From assembly GCA_003173915.1 (NCBI GenBank), contig PPGL01000050.1:1-13610 (forward strand): a DNA stretch of 13,610 nt, read 5' to 3'. How positions within the stretch are numbered: position 1 is the stretch's first letter; the number at the start of each line of letters is the position of its first letter. Of this stretch, positions 6,960 through 13,307 are shown piece after piece. The notes below the pieces were generated by a model, which saw only the letters and a program-made list of their open reading frames with translations, made no database searches and was not told the origin of the DNA. This DNA is from Candidatus Levyibacteriota bacterium. GTDB lineage: Bacteria; Patescibacteria; Microgenomatia; Levybacterales; UBA12049. The position numbers and the translations under genes were made by a program.

Positions 6960-7037
6960 GTCAAAAGTCAAAGGTCAAAAGTCAAAATATAACACGCTAT
7001 TTTCCTAACAGTCGGCTTTTGAATTCTTACTTTTGAC
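6960..7037. repeat. Inverted arrays of 7-nt repeats, rpoA-rplQ gap
   Basis: Four nearly perfect 7-nt units, consensus GTCAAAR, run on the + strand from 6960 to 6987, starting at the first base after the rpoA stop. The - strand reads GTCAAAA (7037-7031), GTAAGAA and TTCAAAA (7023-7017), then two eroded units to 7003. The outermost units of the two arms are perfectly complementary. The gap is 93 nt, close to the 97 and 88 nt of the other two arrays. rplQ starts 15 nt beyond. Confidence 0.85.
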
Positions 7038-7052
7038 TTTTTTTATTAGCAT

Positions 7053-7532
7053 ATGAGAAAACAAGTATTTGGAAGAAAATTACAACGTGATACAAATGAG
7101 AGAAAGGCTTTATTTAAAAGTCTTATGACTTCTCTTATTGAAAAAGAGAGCATCAAAACAACAGAAGCAAAAGCAAAGGCAGTTAAGGGAGAGATGGAAA
7201 AGCTTGTAACAAAAGCCAGAGATAATGGTGCGCAAGCAGAAAGAGCACTGCAAGCATATTTTTCCGCACCTGTTATGAGAAAGCTTATCAGCGATATTGC
7301 TCCTCGCTTTGTCGGACGTCCAGGTGGATACACACGAATTATTAAAATTGGTAACAGACTTCGAGACAATGCAAAGATGGTAGTTTTAGAATGGGTGGAG
7401 AAACCAGCAGCTAAAACTGCAAAGACAGTAAAAGCAGCAGAAAAAGTAGAAGCAGAGAAAACAGTTGAAACACCAAAAAAGAAAACAGTAAAGAAAGCTG
7501 AAAAGAAAGAAATAAAGGAGAAGAAAAAGTAA
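7053..7532 (+). CDS. rplQ: 50S ribosomal protein L17 (bL17) with Lys/Ala/Glu-rich tail
   Basis: L17 is a bacteria-specific large-subunit protein near the peptide exit tunnel. Residues 1-116 are the conserved domain (RKLQRDTNERKALFKSLMTSLIE, then TTEAKAKAVKGEMEKLVT, then GGYTRIIKIGNRLRDNAKMVVLE). Residues 117-159 form a low-complexity tail of Lys, Ala, Glu, Thr and Val, predicted to be disordered or a charged helix. This makes the protein longer than the 127-residue E. coli version. The stop overlaps the rplM start by one base (TAATG). AAGGAG at 7515-7520 inside the tail sits 11 nt before the rplM ATG and could act as its ribosome-binding site. Confidence 0.96.
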   Translation: MRKQVFGRKLQRDTNERKALFKSLMTSLIEKESIKTTEAKAKAVKGEMEKLVTKARDNGAQAERALQAYFSAPVMRKLISDIAPRFVGRPGGYTRIIKIGNRLRDNAKMVVLEWVEKPAAKTAKTVKAAEKVEAEKTVETPKKKTVKKAEKKEIKEKKK

Positions 7533-7957
7533 TGAACCAAATGACAAAACCAACAAAAGCAACAGAAATTCAAAGAGCGTGGCATATTGTTGATGCCAAA
7601 GACAAAGTGTTAGGAAGACTTTGTACAGAAATTGCAACGCTTCTTATGGGAAAGAACAAACCATATTTTGCAAAAAATATGGACTGCGGTGATTTTGTTG
7701 TTGTTATTAATGCAAAGGATGTAAAAATTACTGGGAAAAAATATACAGAAAAAAACTACTCAAGACATTCTGGATATCCAGGTGGGTTTAAATCAGAATC
7801 TTTCCAAGAATTACAGAATCGAAAACCAGAAGATGTTATCAGTCATGCAGTAAAAGGGATGTTGCCGCAAAATAAACTTCGTGATAGTATGCTTTCTAGG
7901 CTTCGAGTTTTTGCAGGTGCCGAACATACCTTTGCAGACAAATTTAAAACACAATAA
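7532..7957 (+). CDS. rplM: 50S ribosomal protein L13 (uL13)
   Basis: L13 is an early-assembly protein of the large subunit. The 141-residue product matches family length. It shows WHIVDAKDKVLGRLCTEIATLLMGKNKPYF at the start, then GDFVVVINAKDVKITGKK, YSRHSGYPGGFK, and KGMLPQNKLRDSMLSRLRVFAGAEH. rpsI follows after 2 nt. The rplM-rpsI pair is joined directly behind rplQ, an order also seen in Firmicutes, where a few transporter and tRNA-modification genes lie between. Confidence 0.97.
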   Translation: MNQMTKPTKATEIQRAWHIVDAKDKVLGRLCTEIATLLMGKNKPYFAKNMDCGDFVVVINAKDVKITGKKYTEKNYSRHSGYPGGFKSESFQELQNRKPEDVISHAVKGMLPQNKLRDSMLSRLRVFAGAEHTFADKFKTQ

Positions 7958-7959
7958 CT

Positions 7960-8412
7960 ATGGCAAATAACAAACAAAAAAGAGATTACACATATGCAGT
8001 TGGAAGACAACGAGAAGCAGTTGCACGTGTCAGAATTTACGCTCATGTGAAAGACGGACAAACATGGGGAGAAACTCCTGTACAAAAGTCACAAATTTTG
8101 GTTAATGGTCAACCTGTTGAAAAATATTTTCCAGGGCCTGTATATAAGGCTCTCTATATGAAACCATTTATTGCTACTCACAGCGCTGATAAATATGCTG
8201 TTACTGTAAAAGTTGCTGGTGGTGGGAGAAGTGGACAACTTGATGCAATGGTTCAAGGAATTGCTCGAGCATTGTCAGCTCTTGATGGAACAAAATTCCG
8301 ACCTACTCTAAAAGCAGCTGGACTTCTTACTCGAGATGCGAGAGTTCGCGAACGAAGAAAAGTCGGAACCGGTGGAAAAGCAAGACGCAAGAAACAATCC
8401 CCAAAGCGTTAA
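7960..8412 (+). CDS. rpsI: 30S ribosomal protein S9 (uS9)
   Basis: S9 is in the 30S head, and its C-terminal tail reaches the P-site tRNA anticodon stem. The 150-residue product shows YAVGRQREAVARVRIY (9-24), ILVNGQPVEKYFPGP, KVAGGGRSGQLDAMVQGIARAL and LLTRDARVRERRKVGTGGKARRK. It ends in SPKR, close to the universal SKR ending. It is somewhat longer than E. coli S9 (130 residues), because of an insertion after KDG and a longer N-terminus. It is the last gene of the ribosomal string. Confidence 0.97.
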   Translation: MANNKQKRDYTYAVGRQREAVARVRIYAHVKDGQTWGETPVQKSQILVNGQPVEKYFPGPVYKALYMKPFIATHSADKYAVTVKVAGGGRSGQLDAMVQGIARALSALDGTKFRPTLKAAGLLTRDARVRERRKVGTGGKARRKKQSPKR

Positions 8413-8504
8413 ACCTTTTTTGTTCTCATAGTCTTCAATATATTCGCCATTTTTATCGCTATGGTAATCTTTTTCAATAAATCATGCAAACAAAATTAAA
8501 GCTG

Positions 8505-8534
8505 TTGCATTATTTTCGAGAAATATGCTAGAAT
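8505..8534 (+). promoter_or_regulatory. Probable promoter of the SurA_N-like gene
   Basis: A -35-like TTGCAT (8505-8510), an 18-nt spacer and an extended -10 (TGC then TAGAAT, 8529-8534) lie here. The ATG at 8541 starts 6 nt after the -10, so the transcript start should fall on or next to the start codon. The rest of the 8413-8504 gap shows no gene, clear terminator or heptad array. Confidence 0.75.
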
Positions 8535-8540
8535 GCACTC

Positions 8541-9320
8541 ATGGCAAAAAATAATGGTTCGAAAAAAACAACACCAAAACACAAAAAATCTGCTTCACAA
8601 ACTGCGCGAGTAACTACAAAGAAATCTTCATCATTACCAAAAGCGAAAAAAACATCTGCGCCACTTGAAGATACAGTTACGATGGGTGTTGAAAAAAATG
8701 AATCTCAGTCATGGAATGTTCCACCTGTTGCTCAGACATTAAAAAAACCCCAAGTGCTTCTTCCAATTATTGCACTTGTTATTTTGGCACTTCTTGCATA
8801 TATTTTTAGATCGTGGTTTGTTGTTGCAACAGTAAACGGACAAATAATTACCAGGTCACAACTTAATCGTCAGCTCGAACAACAATATGGAAAAGAAGTA
8901 TTAGATTCAATTGTTACCAAAACACTTATTTTGCAAGAGGCAAACAAACAACATATTTCAGTAAGCCAAGACGATGTCAACTCGTCACTCAAACAAATTT
9001 CAGATTCTCTGTCTCAACAAGGGCAATCGCTTGATAGTGTTTTAGCAGCACGAGGAATGAGTAAACAAGATCTTATTGATCAAATTAAGTTACAGAAAAC
9101 TGTTGAAAAATTAGTTGGGAAAAATGTAACAGTTTCTGACCAAGAAATAGAAAATTATATTTCTTCTAATAAAGATAGTTTGCCAACCGGGCTTTCTGAT
9201 GACCAACTGAAACAACAAGTCAAACAGCAATTGCTACAACAAAAGATTAATGATAAAGCACAAGCATTAGTCTCTGATTTACAGAAAAAAGCTCATATCT
9301 CCTACCTTGCTTCATTCTAG
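8541..9320 (+). CDS. Membrane-anchored SurA N-terminal-domain-like protein, no PPIase domain
   Basis: The 259-residue product has a cytoplasmic Lys/Ser/Thr-rich segment (1-70) and one transmembrane helix at about 71-89 (VLLPIIALVILALLAYIF). An extracytoplasmic part follows, opening with VVATVNGQIITRSQLNRQLEQQYG (94-117). That 'vNG..It..ql' start, the 'tLILQEANKQHISVSQDDV' helix and 'VSDQEIENYI' (199-206) are typical of SurA_N/PrsA-like foldases. No parvulin domain follows; the protein ends after the second helical part. I infer a surface-exposed chaperone-like protein for secreted polypeptides, perhaps with a separate catalytic partner. The C-terminal third is rich in Gln and Lys. It is probably transcribed alone from a leaderless promoter. 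Confidence 0.8.
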   Translation: MAKNNGSKKTTPKHKKSASQTARVTTKKSSSLPKAKKTSAPLEDTVTMGVEKNESQSWNVPPVAQTLKKPQVLLPIIALVILALLAYIFRSWFVVATVNGQIITRSQLNRQLEQQYGKEVLDSIVTKTLILQEANKQHISVSQDDVNSSLKQISDSLSQQGQSLDSVLAARGMSKQDLIDQIKLQKTVEKLVGKNVTVSDQEIENYISSNKDSLPTGLSDDQLKQQVKQQLLQQKINDKAQALVSDLQKKAHISYLASF

Positions 9321-9343
9321 TTTTTTAGAGTTCATCTATAGTG

Positions 9344-9360
9344 TTGAAAACATTTTTCAA
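9344..9360. promoter_or_regulatory. Perfect 7-bp inverted repeat upstream of the gene at 9393
   Basis: TTGAAAA (9344-9350) and TTTTCAA (9354-9360) are exact reverse complements around a CAT spacer. The palindrome covers the expected -35 area of the next promoter, a normal place for a repressor or activator site. It is AT-rich, so chance is not excluded. Confidence 0.4.
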
Positions 9361-9376
9361 TAAAATCCTACACGCA

Positions 9377-9385
9377 TGTTATAAT
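9377..9385 (+). promoter_or_regulatory. Extended -10 promoter for the gene at 9393
   Basis: TGT followed by a perfect TATAAT (9380-9385) lies 7 nt before the ATG at 9393, again giving a leaderless transcript. No good -35 is seen at 16-18 nt spacing (TTCAAT at 9356-9361 is the best), consistent with an extended -10 type or an activated promoter. Confidence 0.7.
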
Positions 9386-9392
9386 ATAGGAC

Positions 9393-10151
9393 ATGAATAG
9401 ATCAGAAATAATACACAGGAATGCTGCAAGAATAATAAAGGGTTGGCGACTTACAAAAATTTGGCGAGAATCAGAGCTTCAAGGGAGAAAATGGCATACT
9501 CAAGATTGTACTCTTAATGATGGTAGTATCTCTTATGGTGCTAGCTTTAAAGATTTGCACGCTCCACTTGAAGATGGACTAAATAAAGCAATGATAAAAG
9601 CCTCTAGAGAAAATAGGCCTTGTGTATTATTTGACGTTTTCTCTGGTCCAGAGTTTGCGCGTGGTGTTGTTTCAAAAACAGAAGCACGACTTACATATCC
9701 GCAAAATATTTCTTTTAAAGCCAGAGCTCTGAGTCTTGTTGATATAAGAACGACAGAAGCAATAGAGGCAGACAGAAGTATAGGTTTGGAAGTAAGCGCA
9801 GGAATTGTAATATTACCAGAAGATTTTGAAAGACATTTGGCAGCGATGTTTGGAGATACTTTTATTGATGTTGCTGTCATGCGAGGAAAAGGCGCGTTAA
9901 ACACAATAGCCAATTTTTTTTATGGAGATTTTGCAAGAATGTTAGCAAGTCGCCTAAATCCCGATGGAGGTGTTATGTATATTGATTTTGAGTATGCAGA
10001 TGATATAGAGGAAATCAGAGGATTTATTGAGAATTGGCGTCCTAAGGCCGAAGCAGCAGGATTTATAATTGACTATAATAATTCCAGTCGACTTCCTGCC
10101 ATTTCTATAACAAGGACACCGGAGTCAGTAAACAATAATCTGCCTTTTTGA
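9393..10151 (+). CDS. Hypothetical protein, possible divergent class I methyltransferase fold
   Basis: I do not recognise a specific family. In the 252-residue product, VLFDVFSGPEFARGVV (78-93) has the position and shape of a Rossmann motif I, although the usual GxGxG is replaced by FSGPEF. SFKARALSLVDIRTTEA (107-123) could be the second strand region. FIDVAVMRGKGALNTI (157-172), followed by ARMLASRLNPDGGVMYIDF (181-199), resembles the late strand and 'LkPGG..v' segment of SAM-dependent methyltransferases. The lost glycine pattern means cofactor binding is uncertain. There is no signal peptide or membrane segment. It ends in TGA, 14 nt from the convergent hydrolase gene. The fold call is inference. 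Confidence 0.7.
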   Translation: MNRSEIIHRNAARIIKGWRLTKIWRESELQGRKWHTQDCTLNDGSISYGASFKDLHAPLEDGLNKAMIKASRENRPCVLFDVFSGPEFARGVVSKTEARLTYPQNISFKARALSLVDIRTTEAIEADRSIGLEVSAGIVILPEDFERHLAAMFGDTFIDVAVMRGKGALNTIANFFYGDFARMLASRLNPDGGVMYIDFEYADDIEEIRGFIENWRPKAEAAGFIIDYNNSSRLPAISITRTPESVNNNLPF

Positions 10152-10165
10152 AATTTTGATTATTT

Positions 10166-10792
10166 CTATACTTCAAACACTTCTCCAGTTTCGGGTTTGA
10201 GAAAACGAATATTTTGCTTTGCAAAAAATTCTTCCAGTCTTTCATACATGCCTTTGCTCACTTCTTCTTTCCAGTGCCAGTCGTGAATTGGAATAATCAC
10301 TTTTGGTTTGACTTTCATTGCTGTTTCAACAGCCCATGTTGTACTTCCCCAAGGAGCCTGTATTGGAAGAGCAAGTATTTCGGGCGAACGATCAAATGTG
10401 AGGGAATCACCAGGGCTGGCAAATTTTTCCCAAAGTGTTACCATAACGTTTTCAGGACTCGGACCCATAAAAATTTTTTCGTGTGGAACAGGCGTAAGTT
10501 TTATAAAATCATTCCCTTCTGTAAAAGCAGAGATGCCATCTTTTTCCAGCATGTCTGCAATAGAACCTGTGGCAAAGATTTGGATATCTGGAAATTTAAT
10601 AATTAGTTGTCTGAGAAAAGGGAGGTAAAAATGATCTGCGTGTTCGTGTGTGTAGCACACAGCATCGAGTTTGGAAAATTGTTCAACGTTTATTGCTCCA
10701 CTTTCTACAGAATAATTTCCTGGGTCAATAAGAATTGTTTTTCCCTGGTCTTCGACAACTAAGCATGAGTGGAGATATTTAGAAAGCTTCAC
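10166..10792 (-). CDS. UlaG-type metallo-beta-lactamase-fold hydrolase
   Basis: The 208-residue product starts with GTG (complement of 10790-10792). It has the beta-sandwich opening VVEDQGKTILIDPGNYS (12-28), the metal motif THEHADHF with H49, H51, D53 and H54, and a C-terminal IPIHDWHW with the final ligand-like H170. This pattern fits the broad UlaG/YhfI-like 'metal-dependent hydrolase' group, cytoplasmic and often of unknown substrate (phosphodiester or lactone). A middle histidine or aspartate ligand is not obvious in the 100-150 region; H104 (PVPHEK) is a candidate. The gene converges with the one at 9393 and diverges from the one at 10865. Fold confident, reaction unknown. Confidence 0.88.
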   Translation of the reverse strand: MKLSKYLHSCLVVEDQGKTILIDPGNYSVESGAINVEQFSKLDAVCYTHEHADHFYLPFLRQLIIKFPDIQIFATGSIADMLEKDGISAFTEGNDFIKLTPVPHEKIFMGPSPENVMVTLWEKFASPGDSLTFDRSPEILALPIQAPWGSTTWAVETAMKVKPKVIIPIHDWHWKEEVSKGMYERLEEFFAKQNIRFLKPETGEVFEV

Positions 10793-10799
10793 AGATCTT

Positions 10800-10805
10800 A
10801 GTATA
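10800..10805 (-). promoter_or_regulatory. Possible -10 box for the minus-strand hydrolase
   Basis: Read on the minus strand, TATACT ends 7 nt before the GTG start codon, the same spacing as at the other genes here. No convincing -35 is visible at the right distance, so this rests on the -10 and its position. Confidence 0.45.
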
Positions 10806-10829
10806 CATCATTTACTTTCATATGTACTG

Positions 10830-10858
10830 TTGACTTTTCAAAACTAAGAAGTTACCAT
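10830..10858 (+). promoter_or_regulatory. Probable promoter of the gene at 10865
   Basis: TTGACT (10830-10835), a 17-nt spacer and TACCAT (10853-10858) form a promoter whose -10 ends 6 nt before the ATG at 10865. The 72-nt region between divergent genes must therefore hold promoters for both directions. Confidence 0.6.
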
Positions 10859-10864
10859 ATTCAT

Positions 10865-11407
10865 ATGGTTGATTCCGGAATGTCTGAATTTCCTGGTACA
10901 GAAATCACTTCCAGCCGAGAGGCTGATACCAAATTTGGTCAACATTTAGCTGCATATATTACTGAAGTTTTATTTCCTGCAACTCCAAATGATATGCGTA
11001 TGCCAGGTCGTAATGGTCCCAGCGAAAATACATTTCTTTGGTATACAAAACAAGAAGGGAGTATAGTTCCCACAAGCTCCTTAACAATTGGTCGGGATCC
11101 TCAAACAGGAGAAATTGAAATTGACTCGTCTTTAAATCCAACGGCAGATGTGCGTGGTGAGGGAAGTTTTGTGCAGTTAAATGTTAATGGGCAAGGAGTT
11201 CCCATTAAATCTTTAGATGGAACAACAGAAACAAATGTGAGAGAAGTGAAAAATGGCATAATACCAGGAGTGGCAGAAGTGATAGGAACACATTTAGATA
11301 AAGCATCTAGATTTGTCGCACAAAAAACAGGTAAGCCTGTGCAGTCATTTTCTGCCTTTGTTCAGGCTCGAACACAAGGGCCTTCTAGTCCACCCACCGC
11401 TAAATAA
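10865..11407 (+). CDS. Hypothetical protein of unknown family
   Basis: The 180-residue product is not recognised. It has no signal peptide, transmembrane helix, P-loop or obvious catalytic motif and no cysteine. Residues 55-125 look like a beta-rich segment (TFLWYTKQEGSIVPTSSLTIGRD, GEIEIDSSLNP, EGSFVQLNVNG), followed by a possible helix (GVAEVIGTHLDKASRFVAQKTG, about 135-156). The C-terminus (TQGPSSPPTAK) is probably disordered. It sounds like a small soluble cytoplasmic protein. The start is supported by a leaderless-type promoter. It converges with the tRNA-Pro gene 14 nt away. Confidence 0.75.
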   Translation: MVDSGMSEFPGTEITSSREADTKFGQHLAAYITEVLFPATPNDMRMPGRNGPSENTFLWYTKQEGSIVPTSSLTIGRDPQTGEIEIDSSLNPTADVRGEGSFVQLNVNGQGVPIKSLDGTTETNVREVKNGIIPGVAEVIGTHLDKASRFVAQKTGKPVQSFSAFVQARTQGPSSPPTAK

Positions 11408-11421
11408 GGTTTGATTTCGTG

Positions 11422-11492
11422 TCGGGGATCGGGGAATTGAACCCCAGCCGCACGCACCCCATGCGCGTATTCTACCGTTAAACTAATCCCCG
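11422..11492 (-). tRNA. tRNA-Pro, anticodon GGG
   Basis: On the minus strand a complete 71-nt cloverleaf can be drawn. The 7-bp acceptor stem is CGGGGAT/ATCCCCG, the D arm has a loop containing AACGGTA, and the anticodon stem is CGCGC/GCGTG with loop ATGGGGT (anticodon GGG, complement of 11458-11460). The variable loop has 4 nt, and the T arm TGGGG/CCCCG carries TTCAATT. The C1-G72 pair and discriminator A73 are the bacterial proline identity elements. The CCA end is not encoded (CAC follows G72), so it must be added by a nucleotidyltransferase. It reads CCC and CCT codons. Confidence 0.97.
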
Positions 11493-11588
11493 TTTGAAAA
11501 ATAAGCGAATAATCCAATAAACAAAATAACCAAATGGATTACTCAGGCAAGTGCTGCTTTATTTTACCATTTTTTTTGTAATTTTTCC

Positions 11589-11617
11589 TTGTTCTTTAGC
11601 TTACTTTTTACTATAAT
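11589..11617 (+). promoter_or_regulatory. Probable promoter of the VOC-fold gene
   Basis: TTGTTC (11589-11594), a 17-nt spacer and a perfect TATAAT (11612-11617) are followed 7 nt later by the ATG at 11625. The upstream part of the tRNA-to-gene gap (11493-11588) holds only a weak 7-bp inverted repeat (TAATCCA, 11510-11516, with TGGATTA, 11535-11541). Confidence 0.75.
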
Positions 11618-11624
11618 GAATCTG

Positions 11625-12005
11625 ATGAAACTCTCAAAAAATGCTATTTCAGTCGGGATTTGGTCCGAAGATTATAAAACATTAGCAAAATGGTATACAG
11701 ATGTTCTGGGTTTCCAAGTAGCCGAACAAGCAGAACTTTCCAATGATTCCTATATTGCCTTTAAACTTGATGATAATTGGTTTTGGGTTGGTAAGCATGA
11801 TCAGGTTCACGGTAATAATAAAGATCCCTATAGAATTATGATTGAATTTTATGTTGAGTCTGTTTTAGAGACTTTTAATGAGTTAAAAGAAAAAGGAGTT
11901 ACTATGATTGCTGAGCCATTTGCCGAACCAACTGGGACAGGAAATTGGTGTATGACAATAGCAGATCCAGAAGGTAATATCCTGCAATTCTACGGAAAAA
12001 AATAA
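11625..12005 (+). CDS. VOC-superfamily (glyoxalase/bleomycin-resistance fold) protein
   Basis: The 126-residue product has two babbb modules. The first is AISVGIWSEDYKTLAKWYTDVLGFQV with SYIAFKLDDNWFWVGKHD. The second is RIMIEFYVESVLETFNELKEKGV with WCMTIADPEGNILQFYGKK. The length is standard for single-domain VOC proteins. The first-strand histidine and final glutamate that bind metal in glyoxalase I appear replaced (Ser/Gly near residue 10 and Gln in NILQFY), so metal catalysis is doubtful and ligand binding or a different chemistry is likely. I chose ATG 11625 because the TATAAT lies 7 nt upstream. An ATG at 11616 overlaps that box, and further-upstream TTG starts would fall inside the promoter. 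Confidence 0.88.
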   Translation: MKLSKNAISVGIWSEDYKTLAKWYTDVLGFQVAEQAELSNDSYIAFKLDDNWFWVGKHDQVHGNNKDPYRIMIEFYVESVLETFNELKEKGVTMIAEPFAEPTGTGNWCMTIADPEGNILQFYGKK

Positions 12006-12039
12006 TCTTCAAACGCTATTCTAATATAGAAAGATATAG

Positions 12040-12067
12040 TTGATTTTGTAACTGGTCATGCTAGAAT
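12040..12067 (+). promoter_or_regulatory. Probable recA promoter
   Basis: TTGATT (12040-12045), a 16-nt spacer and an extended -10 (TGC then TAGAAT, 12062-12067) precede recA. CTAGAAT is repeated at 12061-12067 and 12072-12078, one helical turn apart, and the palindrome TTCTA-ATA-TAGAA lies at 12019-12031. The leader would be about 4-5 nt. Confidence 0.7.
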
Positions 12068-12078
12068 AATACTAGAAT

Positions 12079-13182
12079 ATGGGTAGACCTCCAAAAAATT
12101 CATCAGCAGTTCCAACTTCCAATGGCTCTGCATCAAATCCAAAACTTGAAGCAGTCCGCATGGCAATGGAAGCAATAGAAAAGCAATACGGAAAAGGTTC
12201 CATTATGCGTATGGGAGAGGCAGCAGAAAAAATGGATATTTCTGTTGTTTCCACAGGATCGTTACCTCTTGATATCGCTCTTGGTGTTGGAGGATTGCCT
12301 CGAGGAAGAATAATCGAAATTTACGGACCAGAAGCATCTGGAAAAACGACTATTTGTTTGTCAGTCATTGCTCAAGCACAAAAACACGGTGGTGTTGCAG
12401 CATTTATTGATGCTGAGCACGCCCTTGACCCTTTGTGGGCAGAAATCGTTGGAGTAAAGCTTGACGAACTTCTTATTTCTCAGCCTGATACTGGTGAACA
12501 AGCACTTGAAATTGCAGAAAGTTTGGTACGTTCGGGAGGAATAGATGTTTTAGTTATTGATTCAGTTGCTGCACTTGTGCCAAGAGCAGAAATCGAAGGA
12601 GAAATGGGAGACGCAATGGTAGGTTTACAAGCTCGCTTAATGTCTCAGGCACTTCGAAAACTTACTGCTGTTATTTCCAAATCCAAAACAGTTGTTATTT
12701 TTACTAACCAACTTCGACAAAAAATTGGTGTCATGTTTGGAAATCCAGAAACAACAACTGGTGGACTTGCACTCAAATTCTATGCAACGGTGCGTATGGA
12801 CGTACGAAAAATCGAAACAATTAAAGACGGAGATAAGGTTGTTGGATCAAGACATAGAGTTAAGATTGTAAAAAATAAAGTTGCTTCGCCTTTTAGAGTG
12901 GCAGAGTTTGAAGTATCAGGAAAAGGAATTTCTCGAGAAGGAGGAATTTTGGATGTGGGGATTGAGCTTGGTGTTATTTCAAAATCCGGAGCATTCCTTC
13001 GATATGGAGATGCTATGCTTGGGCAAGGACGTGTTGCGGCAATGCAAACACTCAAAGACGACAAGGATACAGAGAAAAAAATTGTGAAAGAAATTCTTGA
13101 AAAAAGTGAAACGCGCATTCCTCTGACCATTGGTACAGAAGATGGAGAAGAATCAGAAAACGAAGAAATTGTGACTGGTTAA
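12079..13182 (+). CDS. recA: Recombinase RecA
   Basis: RecA forms ATP-dependent filaments on single-stranded DNA for homologous recombination and SOS control. The 367-residue product has an N-terminal oligomerisation helix ([26 protein letters not shown], 21-46). Walker A is GPEASGKTT (83-91) and Walker B is VLVID (157-161). AEIEGEMGD leads into loop L1, and the DNA-binding L2 region is [19 protein letters not shown] (211-229). The C-terminal domain ends in an acidic tail ([10 protein letters not shown]). Length and motif order are normal. The first 20 residues are a Ser/Pro/Asn-rich extension. The start is supported by the promoter ending 11 nt upstream. recX follows after 125 nt, a standard pairing. 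Confidence 0.98.
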   Translation: MGRPPKNSSAVPTSNGSASNPKLEAVRMAMEAIEKQYGKGSIMRMGEAAEKMDISVVSTGSLPLDIALGVGGLPRGRIIEIYGPEASGKTTICLSVIAQAQKHGGVAAFIDAEHALDPLWAEIVGVKLDELLISQPDTGEQALEIAESLVRSGGIDVLVIDSVAALVPRAEIEGEMGDAMVGLQARLMSQALRKLTAVISKSKTVVIFTNQLRQKIGVMFGNPETTTGGLALKFYATVRMDVRKIETIKDGDKVVGSRHRVKIVKNKVASPFRVAEFEVSGKGISREGGILDVGIELGVISKSGAFLRYGDAMLGQGRVAAMQTLKDDKDTEKKIVKEILEKSETRIPLTIGTEDGEESENEEIVTG

Positions 13183-13187
13183 TAGTT

Positions 13188-13297
13188 TGTCATTCCGGAA
13201 TCCATTTCTTGTATAGATTCCCGCTTTCGCGGGAATGACAAGGAAGAGATCCTAAAACCCGTTCGGCGAACTCAGCGCAGGTAAGTTCAGGATGACA
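13188..13297. repeat. Composite palindromic intergenic repeat, dRS3-like
   Basis: The block is clearly GC-richer than its surroundings. Its core is a perfect hairpin (ATTCCCGC 13217-13224, loop TTTC, GCGGGAAT 13229-13236), which fits the Neisseria dRS3 pattern ATTCCC-N8-GGGAAT. GTCATTCC (13189-13196) pairs with GGAATGAC (13232-13239). A second palindrome, GTTCG-G-CGAAC, lies at 13261-13271. The block ends with GGATGACA, so TGTCAT and ATGACA bound it. This looks like a dispersed, possibly mobilised, non-coding element. It does not end in a T-run, so a simple terminator is not the best reading. Confidence 0.75.
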
Positions 13298-13301
13298 TAA
13301 T
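13296..13301 (+). promoter_or_regulatory. Possible -10 box for recX at the edge of the repeat
   Basis: CATAAT overlaps the last bases of the palindromic repeat and ends 6 nt before the recX ATG. There is no matching -35. The position fits the leaderless pattern, but recX may instead be read through from recA. Confidence 0.4.
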
Positions 13302-13307
13302 ATATTC

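Noticed and set aside
7046..7585. Long open frame antisense to rplQ (179 codons)
   Set aside because: It is a shadow of a highly biased Lys/Ala-rich gene, giving a Phe/Ser-rich product with no family features; the same applies to other antisense frames over ribosomal genes.
8413..8504. Terminator after rpsI (ACCTTTTTTG)
   Set aside because: There is a T-run but no convincing GC-rich stem before it.
8470..9365. Shared 12-nt word TTTTTCAATAAA upstream of two genes (8470 and 9353)
   Set aside because: AT-rich, short, and at different distances from the promoters; chance is likely.
11510..11541. Inverted repeat TAATCCA/TGGATTA near the tRNA
   Set aside because: Only 7 bp with an 18-nt loop in AT-rich DNA and no promoter or terminator geometry.
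11589..11624. Upstream starts (TTG 11589, ATG 11616) for the VOC-fold gene
   Set aside because: They fall within the -35 and -10 of the promoter; ATG 11625 fits both the spacing and the family length.
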